From Trebouxia sp. TZW2008 (Eukaryota > Chlorophyta > Trebouxiophyceae > Trebouxiales > Trebouxiaceae), in the NCBI GenBank assembly GCA_002118135.1, contig BDIU01000260.1, positions 1 through 58,752 of the forward strand: DNA of 58,752 bases, read 5' to 3'. Shown here one piece after another: positions 50,601 to 58,752 of this stretch. The position numbers and the translations under genes were made by a program. A model generated the notes under the pieces. It was given only the letters and a program-made list of their open reading frames with translations, searched no databases and was not told the DNA's origin. The stretch's first letter is position 1. The number at the start of each line of letters is the position of its first letter.

Positions 50601-53521
50601 TCCAGCTATGACGTTTAACGGCGTCGACTTTTCTTTTTGTATTCTGTTGTTTGCAGCAAAGCTGGCTGGACAGATCAGCCTCATGTGGTTGCATCCCTAA
50701 TGCTGCACTTCAAACTGTTGACAGGGATGCCAACACCAGTGCATGAAGTGAGTCGGACGCTGCTGCTAGCTGCAATCCTGGTGCAGCGGCTGAATCACCA
50801 CCTAGGCATGTATACCTTATTCAGTATTGCTAAAGACACAGCATTGCAGAGGCAGCATTGCTTTGTTTGTCTTGCCAGGTGAAGCCACACAGAAATGTCA
50901 ATCTCTCCATTCAAAAGACCTCACGGCGCGTCATATGTGTCTTCACAGCAGGTCAGGTCTCACAGCTGCTCCAAAGACCTATATGAATTGCCTTAAGGTC
51001 TGCCAGATAAACTGCTTGAGGTTTGTGAATGGCTTTACCTGGCAAGAGCATGAAGCAACAACAGCATCGGAAATCTTGGCAAGCTGCCCAGTCTTGATCA
51101 GGATGTCACTCGTAGGAGGCACAGATGAATGGGTGACGAAGCATGCATGTCACAGGACAAACTCCCTTTTCAGAGTATGTTTGGGCAGTTACCAGGCGCA
51201 AAGGCTAAGGGTGAGAGACACTTGGCAGTTGCAACTGTGCACGACCATCTCTCCACCCTTCACATTCAAATACATATTTCAGATTTTAGCGCAAGACCAA
51301 AGTGGTCGGAGGCAATTGCTTGCTCCAGCACGTAATCAGCTGGGCCTGCTGAAGCAGCATGTGTGACTGTTCAGCAAAGGATAAGTTGTAGTGGCAGAGG
51401 ACCTGTGTATTGTGATGTGATCTGAGACTGCAGCAGCTATCAGTAGCGATTATACAATGCTGCAGGTTCTGGAGGGCTGATCCAGCGTGCATCAACCCAC
51501 AACGGTGCTTGATAGCTTTGCCTGTTGAGCAAGACAAGATTCAAAGACCCTGCCCTGGCCTCATGCTGCAAGCTTGCTGAGAATCTGACTTGTTGTGTGT
51601 CATCTAAAAGTTTCTTGAATAAATGGTGCAGGTGCTCAAGGGCCGACTGAGTGTTCATCAACCCACAATCATGTGTGATGGCTTTGTGTACGAAGAAGGA
51701 GAAGACTTGGATGAGGAGGAGCTTCAGGCCAATGCTGCCAACCTGCCCAAGACTTTGCAGTCTCTGCCAGGTATCATGCTCTTTGACTCTCTCTCTGTAC
51801 TGCACACAATGAAAAGAATGCACACACAACCAGAATGCTTTCTGGACACCTGTCAGGCAGCCTGTAACTCGTTTGTTGCTGCATATGCAGTGCTGCTCAG
51901 CAGCCAAATCACATGCAATCACTATCTTCAGTGTGACTTTCCTCAAAACATGATTTGAGACTGGCGGCCCAAACACAGTCTGCATGCATGTATCAACATA
52001 CATGCAAGATGCCGTGATGCCCAGCCCAGGGGTAGCTGCAACATCAAGCTCATAAGCCACAGAACAAGCATCAGCGGTGCCTCCTCATGTCAGCAGCAAG
52101 TGTTAGATCTGACTGAAGCAGCTGTTGCTGTAGCTGGTCACGAGTGCCTGTAGACACTCATAACATCACCTGGATTACTGCCTGTGCATTATCGCTCGTG
52201 ACCGACAGCGGCAGCGCAACAGACAGCACAGACAGCTTCACTACAATCTCAGCTTCAGACACCCTCAGATCCACTCAACTCACCAGCTGAGGCGTACATC
52301 CGCTTGCAATTTATGTCACAGGGCGCAAAGAAGCAGCTGTTGCTGTGCAGGCGGTGGTCTCAAAAATGGCTCCATTGTGCAAGTGGACGACCAGGCACAG
52401 CACTTCAAGGTCTCGCTAGTAGTGTCACATCAGGTGAATATGCTGCACTGCACGACTGCAGAGGATATGCAGGATGTGAAAGATTACAGCTTTGCCTAGA
52501 TCATGGCATGTTGCAGCAATGTAAGTGGAAATCTACCTGTGTTTAGGGCCTGCTTGGGCTTTCGCTGATTGTCATGGTGCTGCACTATTGCTGTCATGAC
52601 TGCAATACACACAGGTGCTGCATGGCATATGGCAGATGTTGTATACAATGACAGCTTTGTCATGCCTTGACAAGCATTTGTTGCACAGCTTAAGCATGTC
52701 AAAGTATGACTGTGAAGAGCTGCTTCCTCTTCTCATGGCACGACAAGATTTGTTGTACATACTAGCTGCTGACATATCGTTCAGTATGCAGATCACAGTC
52801 CAGGCTGTCTTGACAATGAGGATCATAGTAGCAGCAACTCAGCCCAACAAGTGTGTGTGCAGGATGACCTGGATGAAGAGGAATGTCCTGAGGGCTTCAA
52901 GTTGGCTGGCTCAGTGCCTCAAGCCAAGCAGGAGCCAGAGCCTCAGCAGAATGGAGCAGATACAGGTGAAGCATTGCCTGCATTTAGCATCCCTGCCCTC
53001 TGCTTGCGCTGTACAGTCATGCTCAGCAGAATGGATATGCTTGAGTACTGCAAGCATACGCTTGACAAAAGACTGCAGTCCAGTCAGGCAAAATTAAAAC
53101 CACTGCCAGCATTCAGAATGTTGCAGTGATGTTCATTTCAAGTCATAAGTTGTCAAGGGTTGGGCAAGCAAGCAGCAGCTTTGACATGAATCAATGCAAC
53201 ACTGACTGGAAAACAAGACGAGTAATATCTGCGCTTGGATGAAATTTAGCAAGTTCCTGGAAATTGAAACTGCCAAAAATATTTGCTGCAGGACCTTCAG
53301 GTGCAGCTGGCAGCGCAGCAGCTGATGATGAAGATGATTGCATGATAGTGGAACCAAAGAAGAAGAAGCAGAAAAATGTCTCAGACACTGCTGTGACAGC
53401 TGGGGTCCTTAGTGATGCCAATGGCAAGCGAAAACGAGGGCTTGATGAGCCCACAGGCAATGAAACTGACAAAAGAGCAAAGTTGTCACAGCCTGCCAGC
53501 AATGTCATTACCCTTGATTGA
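44669..53521 (+). CDS. UBA2: SUMO-activating enzyme subunit 2 (UBA2/SAE2)
   Basis: Fourteen exons (44669-44716, 44788-44883, 44953-45093, 45488-45649, 46082-46239, 46952-47213, 48005-48208, 48545-48709, 49099-49209, 49581-49736, 51632-51770, 52351-52433, 52863-52965, 53292-53521) join in phase to 685 codons plus stop. Adenylation motifs are [26 protein letters not shown] and [14 protein letters not shown]. The catalytic cysteine is in PVCTIRNTP. Two zinc-site pairs are CFEC and [22 protein letters not shown] is the crossover region. The UFD domain ends in VSLVVSHQ. The C-tail has a SUMO-interaction-like DDCMIVEP and a basic nuclear signal PKKKKQK. With SAE1 it adenylates SUMO and passes it as thioester to UBC9. 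Intron 8 has a GC donor. Introns 5, 6, 10 and 11 hold copies of neighbouring exon edges. The first exon ([16 protein letters not shown]) is the least certain. Confidence 0.94.
46787..46895 (+). repeat. Echo of UBA2 exon 6 (acceptor side)
   Basis: A direct copy about 160 bases upstream of exon 6, with similar flanking sequence (catgatgcag before it). It reads [16 protein letters not shown] where the exon has [16 protein letters not shown]. Changes in this block are almost all synonymous. It diverges afterwards. Confidence 0.9.
47491..47860 (+). repeat. Three echoes of UBA2 exon 7 (acceptor side)
   Basis: Copies start at 47491, 47654 and 47824, before the working exon at 48005 (spacing 163, 170 and 181). 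Each keeps a tag or cag acceptor and the start of DLWTTRQPP. The nearest copy encodes exactly DLWTTRQPP with four synonymous changes. The furthest reads DMCTTLEPS. Intron sequence between them (tgactgcacaggct, tgttgatg.aaacag) is repeated as well. Confidence 0.9.
49807..50093 (+). repeat. Echoes of UBA2 exon 10 (donor side)
   Basis: Copies at 49807-49887 and 49956-50036 repeat the last 27 codons of exon 10 including the zinc pair ECMVCG and a gtaa donor. A third partial copy lies at 50049-50093, and ECMVC-like bases recur at 50118. In copy 2 the block [18 protein letters not shown] is identical in protein with about ten synonymous changes. Confidence 0.92.
50317..50490. mobile_element. MITE, second copy of the 25997 family
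   Basis: It shares ggacactcaatgtaagg, cctctgagta, and gaaccagagcagtcgt with 25997-26147. Its ends (gcagtaatttctctttgt and, reverse-complemented, gtacagtaactctttgt) are imperfect inverted repeats. It lies in UBA2 intron 10. Confidence 0.7.
50600..50645 (+). repeat. Short copy of the GGCGTAGACTTCTTCTTTT repeat
   Basis: tttaacggcgtcgacttttc with the following T-rich run matches 20960-20995 and 57010-57050. Confidence 0.4.
51466..51525 (+). repeat. Echo of UBA2 exon 11 (acceptor side)
   Basis: tgcag/GTTCTGGAGGGCTGA ... CATCAACCCACAA matches the start of exon 11 at 51632. The copy has a stop at the fourth codon, so it is decayed. Confidence 0.8.
52150..52336. repeat. Dispersed 185-bp repeat, copy 2
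   Basis: Partner of 34985-35170, differing at only about a dozen positions by eye. It ends about 14 bases before the acceptor of UBA2 exon 12, so it may supply part of the branch or polypyrimidine region. Confidence 0.88.
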
Positions 53522-54297
53522 TGCACATGAGCCACTACAAGTGGCTCAATGCCATTTTTGCAAAGACATGACGCTCGATGTTCGACTCAGCCAGACTGAT
53601 CAGAAGCGCATGTCCTAACACATACAGCGAGCACAACTTGTGGACCTTTGTGTGGGCATGTCCATGGTTTGGCAAGTGTGTAGTCTGCTGGTGATGCTCA
53701 CGTATGTCCCGTTGCTGTACGAATGGTCGTCAATATGAATCAGATTGTCACACTCAAGCTTGCAATGTGCTGGCATCAGTCTACAATGCGATTGTGATTT
53801 GCATGCCCATGTTGCATCGAGCTCTATGCTGCATTACGACAATCATGACCTTGAGCTAAAAGGAAGTTACATTGCTACAAGCATGCAATCCAGGACAGTG
53901 CCACAAAAACGGTTCTGTCACCATCAATGCTGTAGATCATATGAGGCAGTCCCACAAACTGCAATGCAGTATACAGTCAATTTGCATAGATTAGCTAATT
54001 GCAAACAAACTGGTGCTTTTGCTACAGTAGCTGCCGCAGCGGCTGAGCAAGACAAGCCAGTGGGCTGTACACAGATATATACACTGCATCCCCTTTAGGC
54101 ATCACAATGGCAAGTCACGGCAATACATAACTTCTTGACTCACTGCAACTCAGCCTGCTGTAAATAGCTCCAAACCAAGCTCCAGCTCCGGCTGCTGGCT
54201 GTACATGTGCAGTTGCGCGCTGACAGTGTCAGAAACATGCAATTCTGGTCTCAACAGCTTCCAGCTAGGCTGTAAAACTAAATTCCTGAGGCAGTAA
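53522..54297. other. Convergent 3' regions, no gene seen
   Basis: About 780 bases between the UBA2 stop and the stop of the minus-strand SDR. A TGTAA word lies near 54161. There are no recognisable coding features. Confidence 0.4.
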
Positions 54298-55818
54298 TCA
54301 GTCATCAATCTTGTCACTGTGCTCCAGATCCAGAAAGTGACCAGTATCCTTGGTGGACAAGCCTTTGATGACGTTCAGCATTTTCAGAATGCTCTCACTT
54401 GGCTGCAAAGGGGCTCTCTCCATTCCAAATTTTCGGGCTGTGGGCCCTCCCATATCAGTCTCATTCCAGCCAGGGTTGATGGCCACAATGGTAAAGTCAT
54501 CATGCTTCAGAGCATTAGCAAACACAGAGGTCTCTGCAGGGTCACACAAAGGGTGATGACGTGCTGATTTGTGTCTTGGGCCAGAACTTGACACCTGCAC
54601 TATGCTGGCAGTTCCAAGCTGACCTCTGCCAATGCTCACAAGAAAAAACCATGCTTGCAGAAGATGCGCTTGCCTCTTGTGAAATGAAATGTGTTCACAG
54701 ACCTCTGTCAACACACTGTGCCACATGTGACCGTATGAAGCATGCAAAGCTGCCGGCTGCATGTAAGCTTTGCGCTTTGCAGCATGTCAAGGCTGAGATC
54801 ATTTGACAAGCACTACCGCACAGCCAGCTGTGCAAGCGTACTTCTGCGCTCCAGACATGCAAGTGTCATGTGTCATCCCACGGGGACTAACACCGCAACA
54901 AGTCATTGCAACAGCTTACGCATATTGACTGCTGCCTTAGAGGAGTTGTACGCAATCAGAATGTCAGCTGCGCCGTTCTTCTTTGGGTTTGTAATGCCCA
55001 GTCGGTTGAAGCTGACTGAAGCAAAAATGCTAGAGATCTGGACAATGGTCCTGGTTTGCTTCTTCTTCAGCAGCGGCACAAACGCCTTAGTTGTGAGGAA
55101 GACACCAACAACATTCACATTCAACACATCCTTGTATTGAGCCCCAGACCTGCAGAAAAGGGACAAGCTTGCCACCAACGCTGCATGTGGCAGAAGCATG
55201 TGCTCTTGTATGCTGCTGAAGATACAGTCTTACTCTGATCATACAGCACGTGTACAGGTTGCCAGGATTGATACAGGTGTGTTGCAGAAGTAGACTACAT
55301 AGCCATAGTCGAGTTGCAAACATACGTTTCCCAAATGGGCTGCGCCTTTTCATCAATGCCTGCGTTGTTGATAAGCAGATCTATTCCAGTGTGAAGTTTC
55401 GAGACCTGCTCCACCGCGTTCTGCAGAAACAGGCCATAGAATTTCAAGAAGTGTGCAAGGCAGTCTACAAGCCGCCGACGCCGCTTGGTTGACGAGTGTG
55501 AGTTGCTGGTCGACGAACCCGCAAGACAAGGTGAAATGACGAAGCAAGCATTTGCGCTGCGTTGACATGCAGCCAAGTCTTTATCGTAGACGGTCGTCTT
55601 GCCTGAATGCTCTGCTCGTCAGACGTATCTAACTGCACAATGTCGACTCGCTTTGGGTACAACTTCTTCAGTGCATCAAGTTGACCCGCTTTCTCGACGT
55701 TTCTGGCGGTGGCGACGACGGAGCTTTCAGTGGTACCCAGGATCTGCTTCACGAATTCGTAGCCAAGCCCCCGGCTGGAGCCGGTCACAACGACAACGGT
55801 TTCCGCTTCGAAGCGCAT
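54298..55818 (-). CDS. Short-chain dehydrogenase/reductase (classical type)
   Basis: Exons 55818-55603, 55420-55326, 55149-54920 and 54533-54298 join to 258 codons plus stop. The cofactor motif is TGSSRGLG, followed by LLINNAGI, VQISSIFAS, catalytic YNSSK (Tyr-x3-Lys) and NPGWNETDMGG. The length and the NPGW-type loop resemble the small cytosolic SDRs of the C-factor/sniffer (carbonyl reductase-like) group. The substrate is unknown. The insertion NRLGITNPKKNGAAD before the catalytic Tyr is family-typical. Intron 1 has a GC donor (CAG/gcaaga); no GT donor in the right phase is available nearby. There is no transit peptide or membrane segment. It is intact, unlike the pseudogene at 7087-9072, and belongs to a different SDR subgroup. 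Confidence 0.9.
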
Positions 55819-56340
55819 TTTATTGTTTGGGGCTCGCGCTCAAGGTGATACGCTGCAGCTGCCGCTGCGTTTGGCCAAACTGATCGCAGCGCAACATACT
55901 GAGTTCGTGTCAAGTGCTGCTCTGACTAAAGGCACATCAAAATGAACAGTCTCGGGACGCATTACATCCCAGGCACTGAAAAAAGCTAGTCTCTCAGAAG
56001 CCCACGTGAAGACCGTGAACCGTGTTGAGCGTAATGACACCCGTCAGACGAAACTCGATGCAACGCAGCACCAATTCAAGTGTCCGTCATCACTCACCTT
56101 GTGGGCATTAGTGGGGCTAATGGTCAGGCTGTGCATATTCGACATTCAGTGTTGGTCATTTTTGAGCCTGTGATCGAGCATCATAAAACGCGCACTTGAA
56201 AAGCATTCAGGGAAGCAATGTACACATGCAGAGACATGTTCAAGCGCAGAAGCTACGGGTGTGGCTTTCTAGTACCATTGGGAGCTCCTAAAGGCCTCGT
56301 GAAAATGCGTGTGCAATTTGACTGGAGGCTTGCAACATTG
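55819..56340. other. Upstream region of the SDR gene, no gene seen
   Basis: About 520 bases with short unsupported ORFs. It should hold the promoter of the minus-strand SDR. Confidence 0.4.
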
Positions 56341-56349
56341 AGGAACCCG

Positions 56350-56605
56350 ATACACAGACAAATACACCCGTGAAGAGCAGCAACAGGCAAAACTACAAAC
56401 ATTGCTCAAAAAACAGGGATATGAAGTGATACTTCTGCCTATTGTACTCGGTGTGACAGGTGCAATCTACAACACAAATGTGATGGCATTGAACACAGTT
56501 GGCATTGAGAGAGACAAAGCAAAGAAATTGCTGAAAGATTTACACGTACATGCCGTGTCGACCCACCATACCATTGTAACGGGGCGCATGAAAAGGGTAT
56601 GCTAG
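56350..56605 (+). pseudogene. C-terminal fragment of a retrotransposon reverse transcriptase-like protein
   Basis: One frame reads KYTREEQQQAKLQTLLKKQG, then YEVILLPIVLGVTGAIY, LNTVGIERDKAKKLLKDLH and HAVSTHHTIV to a stop. The pattern 'helix, hydrophobic LLPIVLGVTGAIY, LG..., LH.HA' is what follows the polymerase domain in many LINE-like elements. No polymerase core precedes it, so it is a remnant. The call is from pattern memory. Confidence 0.5.
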
Positions 56606-56784
56606 CTACGTGTCAAAGAGCCAATTAAGTTTGCCAGGTAACAACCATCATAAAACTGAGAAGAAAGCTCGAGAACACGAAGATTTCTAAAACAACGAAA
56701 CAGAGGAAGTTCACGACACAAGTATTTGATCCTCATTAGCTGCGCCTTTCTGCTCCTGATTGCTCTTGAAGTCTTCTCTTAGAG

Positions 56785-57050
56785 CAATAAAGGGACGCCA
56801 CGGTCTATCCGAAACTTCGCAAACCCCTGACGTTAATACACACCGGATCTGAGCGCGCAGGGTTTTGCAAAACCCTAGAGAATTTTGAACTTTCAATTTT
56901 GTTAGGGGAGTTAGGGTGGCTATAGGATTTAGGGTTTTAGGGTGTTTTTGCGTTTTGCAACAGAGGGTTTTGGGATCCGGTGTTTTTTACGCAGGGGCTC
57001 TCGAACACGCCCAACGGCGTAGACTTTTTCTTTTTTATTTTCTTTTTTTC
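56785..57050 (+). repeat. Dispersed repeat copy with internal insertion
   Basis: gggacgccacggtctatccg at the left and ctcgaacacgcccaacggcg with a T-rich run at the right match the compact copy at 20928-21000. The middle contains inverted acaccggatc words (56842 and 56973), a palindrome agggttttgcaaaaccct and TTTAGGG-like motifs. Confidence 0.5.
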
Positions 57051-57612
57051 AACATTGAGAAAGACGAACAGGGCCCGCACTGCTCCTACGCAGAAATGCA
57101 CAGCGCCCCCGGAAATAGGCTCCGAAACCAATTGTCACGTTGCGAGAGTGTTTTCCGACAGTGGTGGTGTCGAAGTGACACCGTTGAGAGTTGAAACCGC
57201 TGTATCAACAGCAGAAAAAGAATGCAAGATAAATGAACTTGCTGAGTAAGCAGCTGTTGTAACAGAACGCTATCCATGTGATCATGGAAAAGGTCACTAC
57301 TAGTGACTCCCTACGTGACACAACAGACATTTGTGATTTTGGCAAGAGAATTGTTGTTGCACCTTCGCAAGCTTGATAATCATTTGGGCCAAGCCAGAGG
57401 TCCTGATAGAAACTGTTACAATACAGTCACTTGAACAGACGTTCAAAGAGAATCTGAGGTTGCAGCCTACTCCTTCATGGGCATGCAAAAGTGCTGGGAC
57501 GTGCCTTGTTTCAAGTGACAGGCTTTGATGGCGCAGTAGCTGCCCCTTGAGCAGGCGCTATGACAGGTGCTGATATGCACGATGCTTCTGGCAATGTATG
57601 CCTCAAAACCTG

Positions 57613-57960
57613 TCATGTCAAATGTTGGGAAAGGTGCTGTGTGGCTTGTAGAAGTGCACTCAAGGTGCAATCACTTTCGCATTCTTTGCTTGACGGGCAC
57701 AGATGGCCGGTCTTTGCATCAATTCCCAGACCCAACTTGAGCATTCCAGGCTTCCCAATCATCAGATCCCGTCCATGACAGTCCTTGGGGGAATACTCCT
57801 GTACGGCAAGGCTCATTTGCCCTAGAATTTGGCCATCTGTTGCTACCGGCCGCTGGTAATGATGCGCTGACACTGGCAGTGATCCATCGTCTGGCCAGAC
57901 CTCTAGCCAGGCTTGGTGATCCCCGTGAGAAAGCAGTTTGGCCTTCAATTTCGACAAAAA
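57613..57960 (-). pseudogene. Possible retroelement protease-region fragment
   Basis: The minus-strand frame reads AWLEVWPDDGSLPVSAHHYQ and then CHGRDLMIGKPGMLKLGLGI. The pattern D-L-x-I-G-x-P-x-x-L...ID..TG resembles the end of the aspartic protease of Ty3/gypsy-type polyproteins. No catalytic D-T/S-G is visible. It abuts the plus-strand reverse transcriptase in opposite orientation. Confidence 0.3.
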
Positions 57961-58194
57961 CCTCTACCAAGGCAGCCCCCCTGCAAGAGACAAGTAGACA
58001 ACCATCAAAACTGTAACAGACTAGGCTCTGTCCTTCTTAGGAAGTGTGTGTCTCAACTCAGATCACATGCTCAAGTGAGATCGTGCCTAACCGCCGAGCG
58101 GTCCATCAGATAGGAGACAAGACTTCTGGTGTGTCTACACACGGCCTTCTCGGAATAACGCTCAAGCTCTGCTGTGCAAGTATCTCAGCACGTT

Positions 58195-58752
58195 ACAGTG
58201 GTTTCGAAGCCGAGCTCCTCGTTTCGGGCTTTCAGTTCAGAGTGCTCAGCTTTGGTTTGGCTAATGCACCTGCCACATTTCAGGCTGTCATGAACAGCAT
58301 ATTCAGGAAGCACATTGGCAAGTTTGTGTTGGTCTACCTAGATGACATACTGATATTCAGTAAAGGGCCACAGGAGCATGCTCAGCACCTCAGAATAGTG
58401 CTTGACATACTAAGGCAGCATAAGCTATATGCTAAGATGCCAAAGTGTGAATTCAACAAACCTGAGCTGCAGTTTCTTGGTCACATTGTAGGAAGACAGG
58501 GCGTCCGGATGGATCCCAGCAAGACTGCTGTCATCGCAGAGTGGCCTTTGCCAAAAGATGCGCATGAGCTAAGGTCTTTCCTGGGCTTGGCTACCTACTT
58601 TGGGAAGTATATGCAAGGTTTCTCAAAGCTGGTAAGCCCTTTGACTGACTTGCTCAAGGGTAAAGCACCCTGGGTTTGGTCACAGCAATGTCAGGAGGCA
58701 TTTCAGAATACCAAGAAAGCTTTGACAAGCTCACCTGTGCTTGTGATGCCTG
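58195..58752 (+). mobile_element. Ty3/gypsy-type reverse transcriptase fragment, cut by the window end
   Basis: An open frame from about 58195 to the last base carries FRVLSFGLANAPATFQ, the catalytic YLDDILIFS (polymerase YxDD), KCEFNKPELQFLGHIV, LRSFLGLATYFGKYM and PLTDLLKGKAPWVW. These are the second half of a Ty3/gypsy reverse transcriptase running into the RNase H region. Upstream of 58195 the palm start (the DL..GYHQ block) is missing, so it is truncated or frameshifted on the left and continues beyond the window on the right. It has no ATG. The frame within the window has no stop, which suggests a fairly young element. Confidence 0.92.

Overview
The window is nuclear DNA of a green plant-lineage alga. 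Protein-coding genes carry many GT-AG introns. The window also holds a thioredoxin m with a plastid-type leader, a plant-type SR splicing factor, a plant-type fucosyltransferase-like gene and TGTAA motifs downstream of stop codons. The style fits a trebouxiophyte (Coccomyxa/Asterochloris/Trebouxia-like), but the species is inferred, not shown. No rRNA, tRNA or CRISPR was recognised.

Layout. 1-5.7 kb is a nest of truncated copies of one non-LTR retrotransposon with (CT)n tails, surrounding a five-exon gene of unknown function (924-3492, minus). 7.1-9.1 kb is a frameshifted SDR pseudogene. 10.1-13.5 kb holds a divergent pair: a GT37-like glycosyltransferase (minus) and a metallo-beta-lactamase-fold hydrolase (plus). 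14.6-16.6 kb is an SRSF1/SR34-type splicing factor. 16.9-22.2 kb is a retinol-dehydrogenase-like SDR whose introns hold an exon-derived 122-bp tandem array, a MITE sitting in a splice donor and a long foldback. 23.3-24.4 kb is a small conserved-looking unknown gene. 25.0-35.9 kb is an asparaginyl-tRNA synthetase of 11 exons, divergent from thioredoxin m (36.2-36.9 kb). 37.7-38.6 kb is EMC8/9. 39.8-44.2 kb is a polyglutamine bZIP factor, divergent from the SUMO E1 subunit UBA2 (44.7-53.5 kb, 14 exons). 54.3-55.8 kb is a second intact SDR. From 56.3 kb to the end there are retroelement fragments, finishing in a Ty3/gypsy reverse transcriptase cut by the window edge.

Most genes are housekeeping: SUMO activation, tRNA charging, ER membrane protein insertion, splicing and plastid redox. 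They do not form a pathway. What ties the window together is structural. In at least three long genes the introns contain decaying direct copies ('echoes') of the neighbouring exon edge, usually including its splice site. Several echoes differ from the working exon mostly at synonymous positions. That pattern suggests that tandem copies of exon edges were once coding and have exchanged the role of working exon over time. All exon models were built by hand from splice sites, phase and family knowledge; no transcript data were available.
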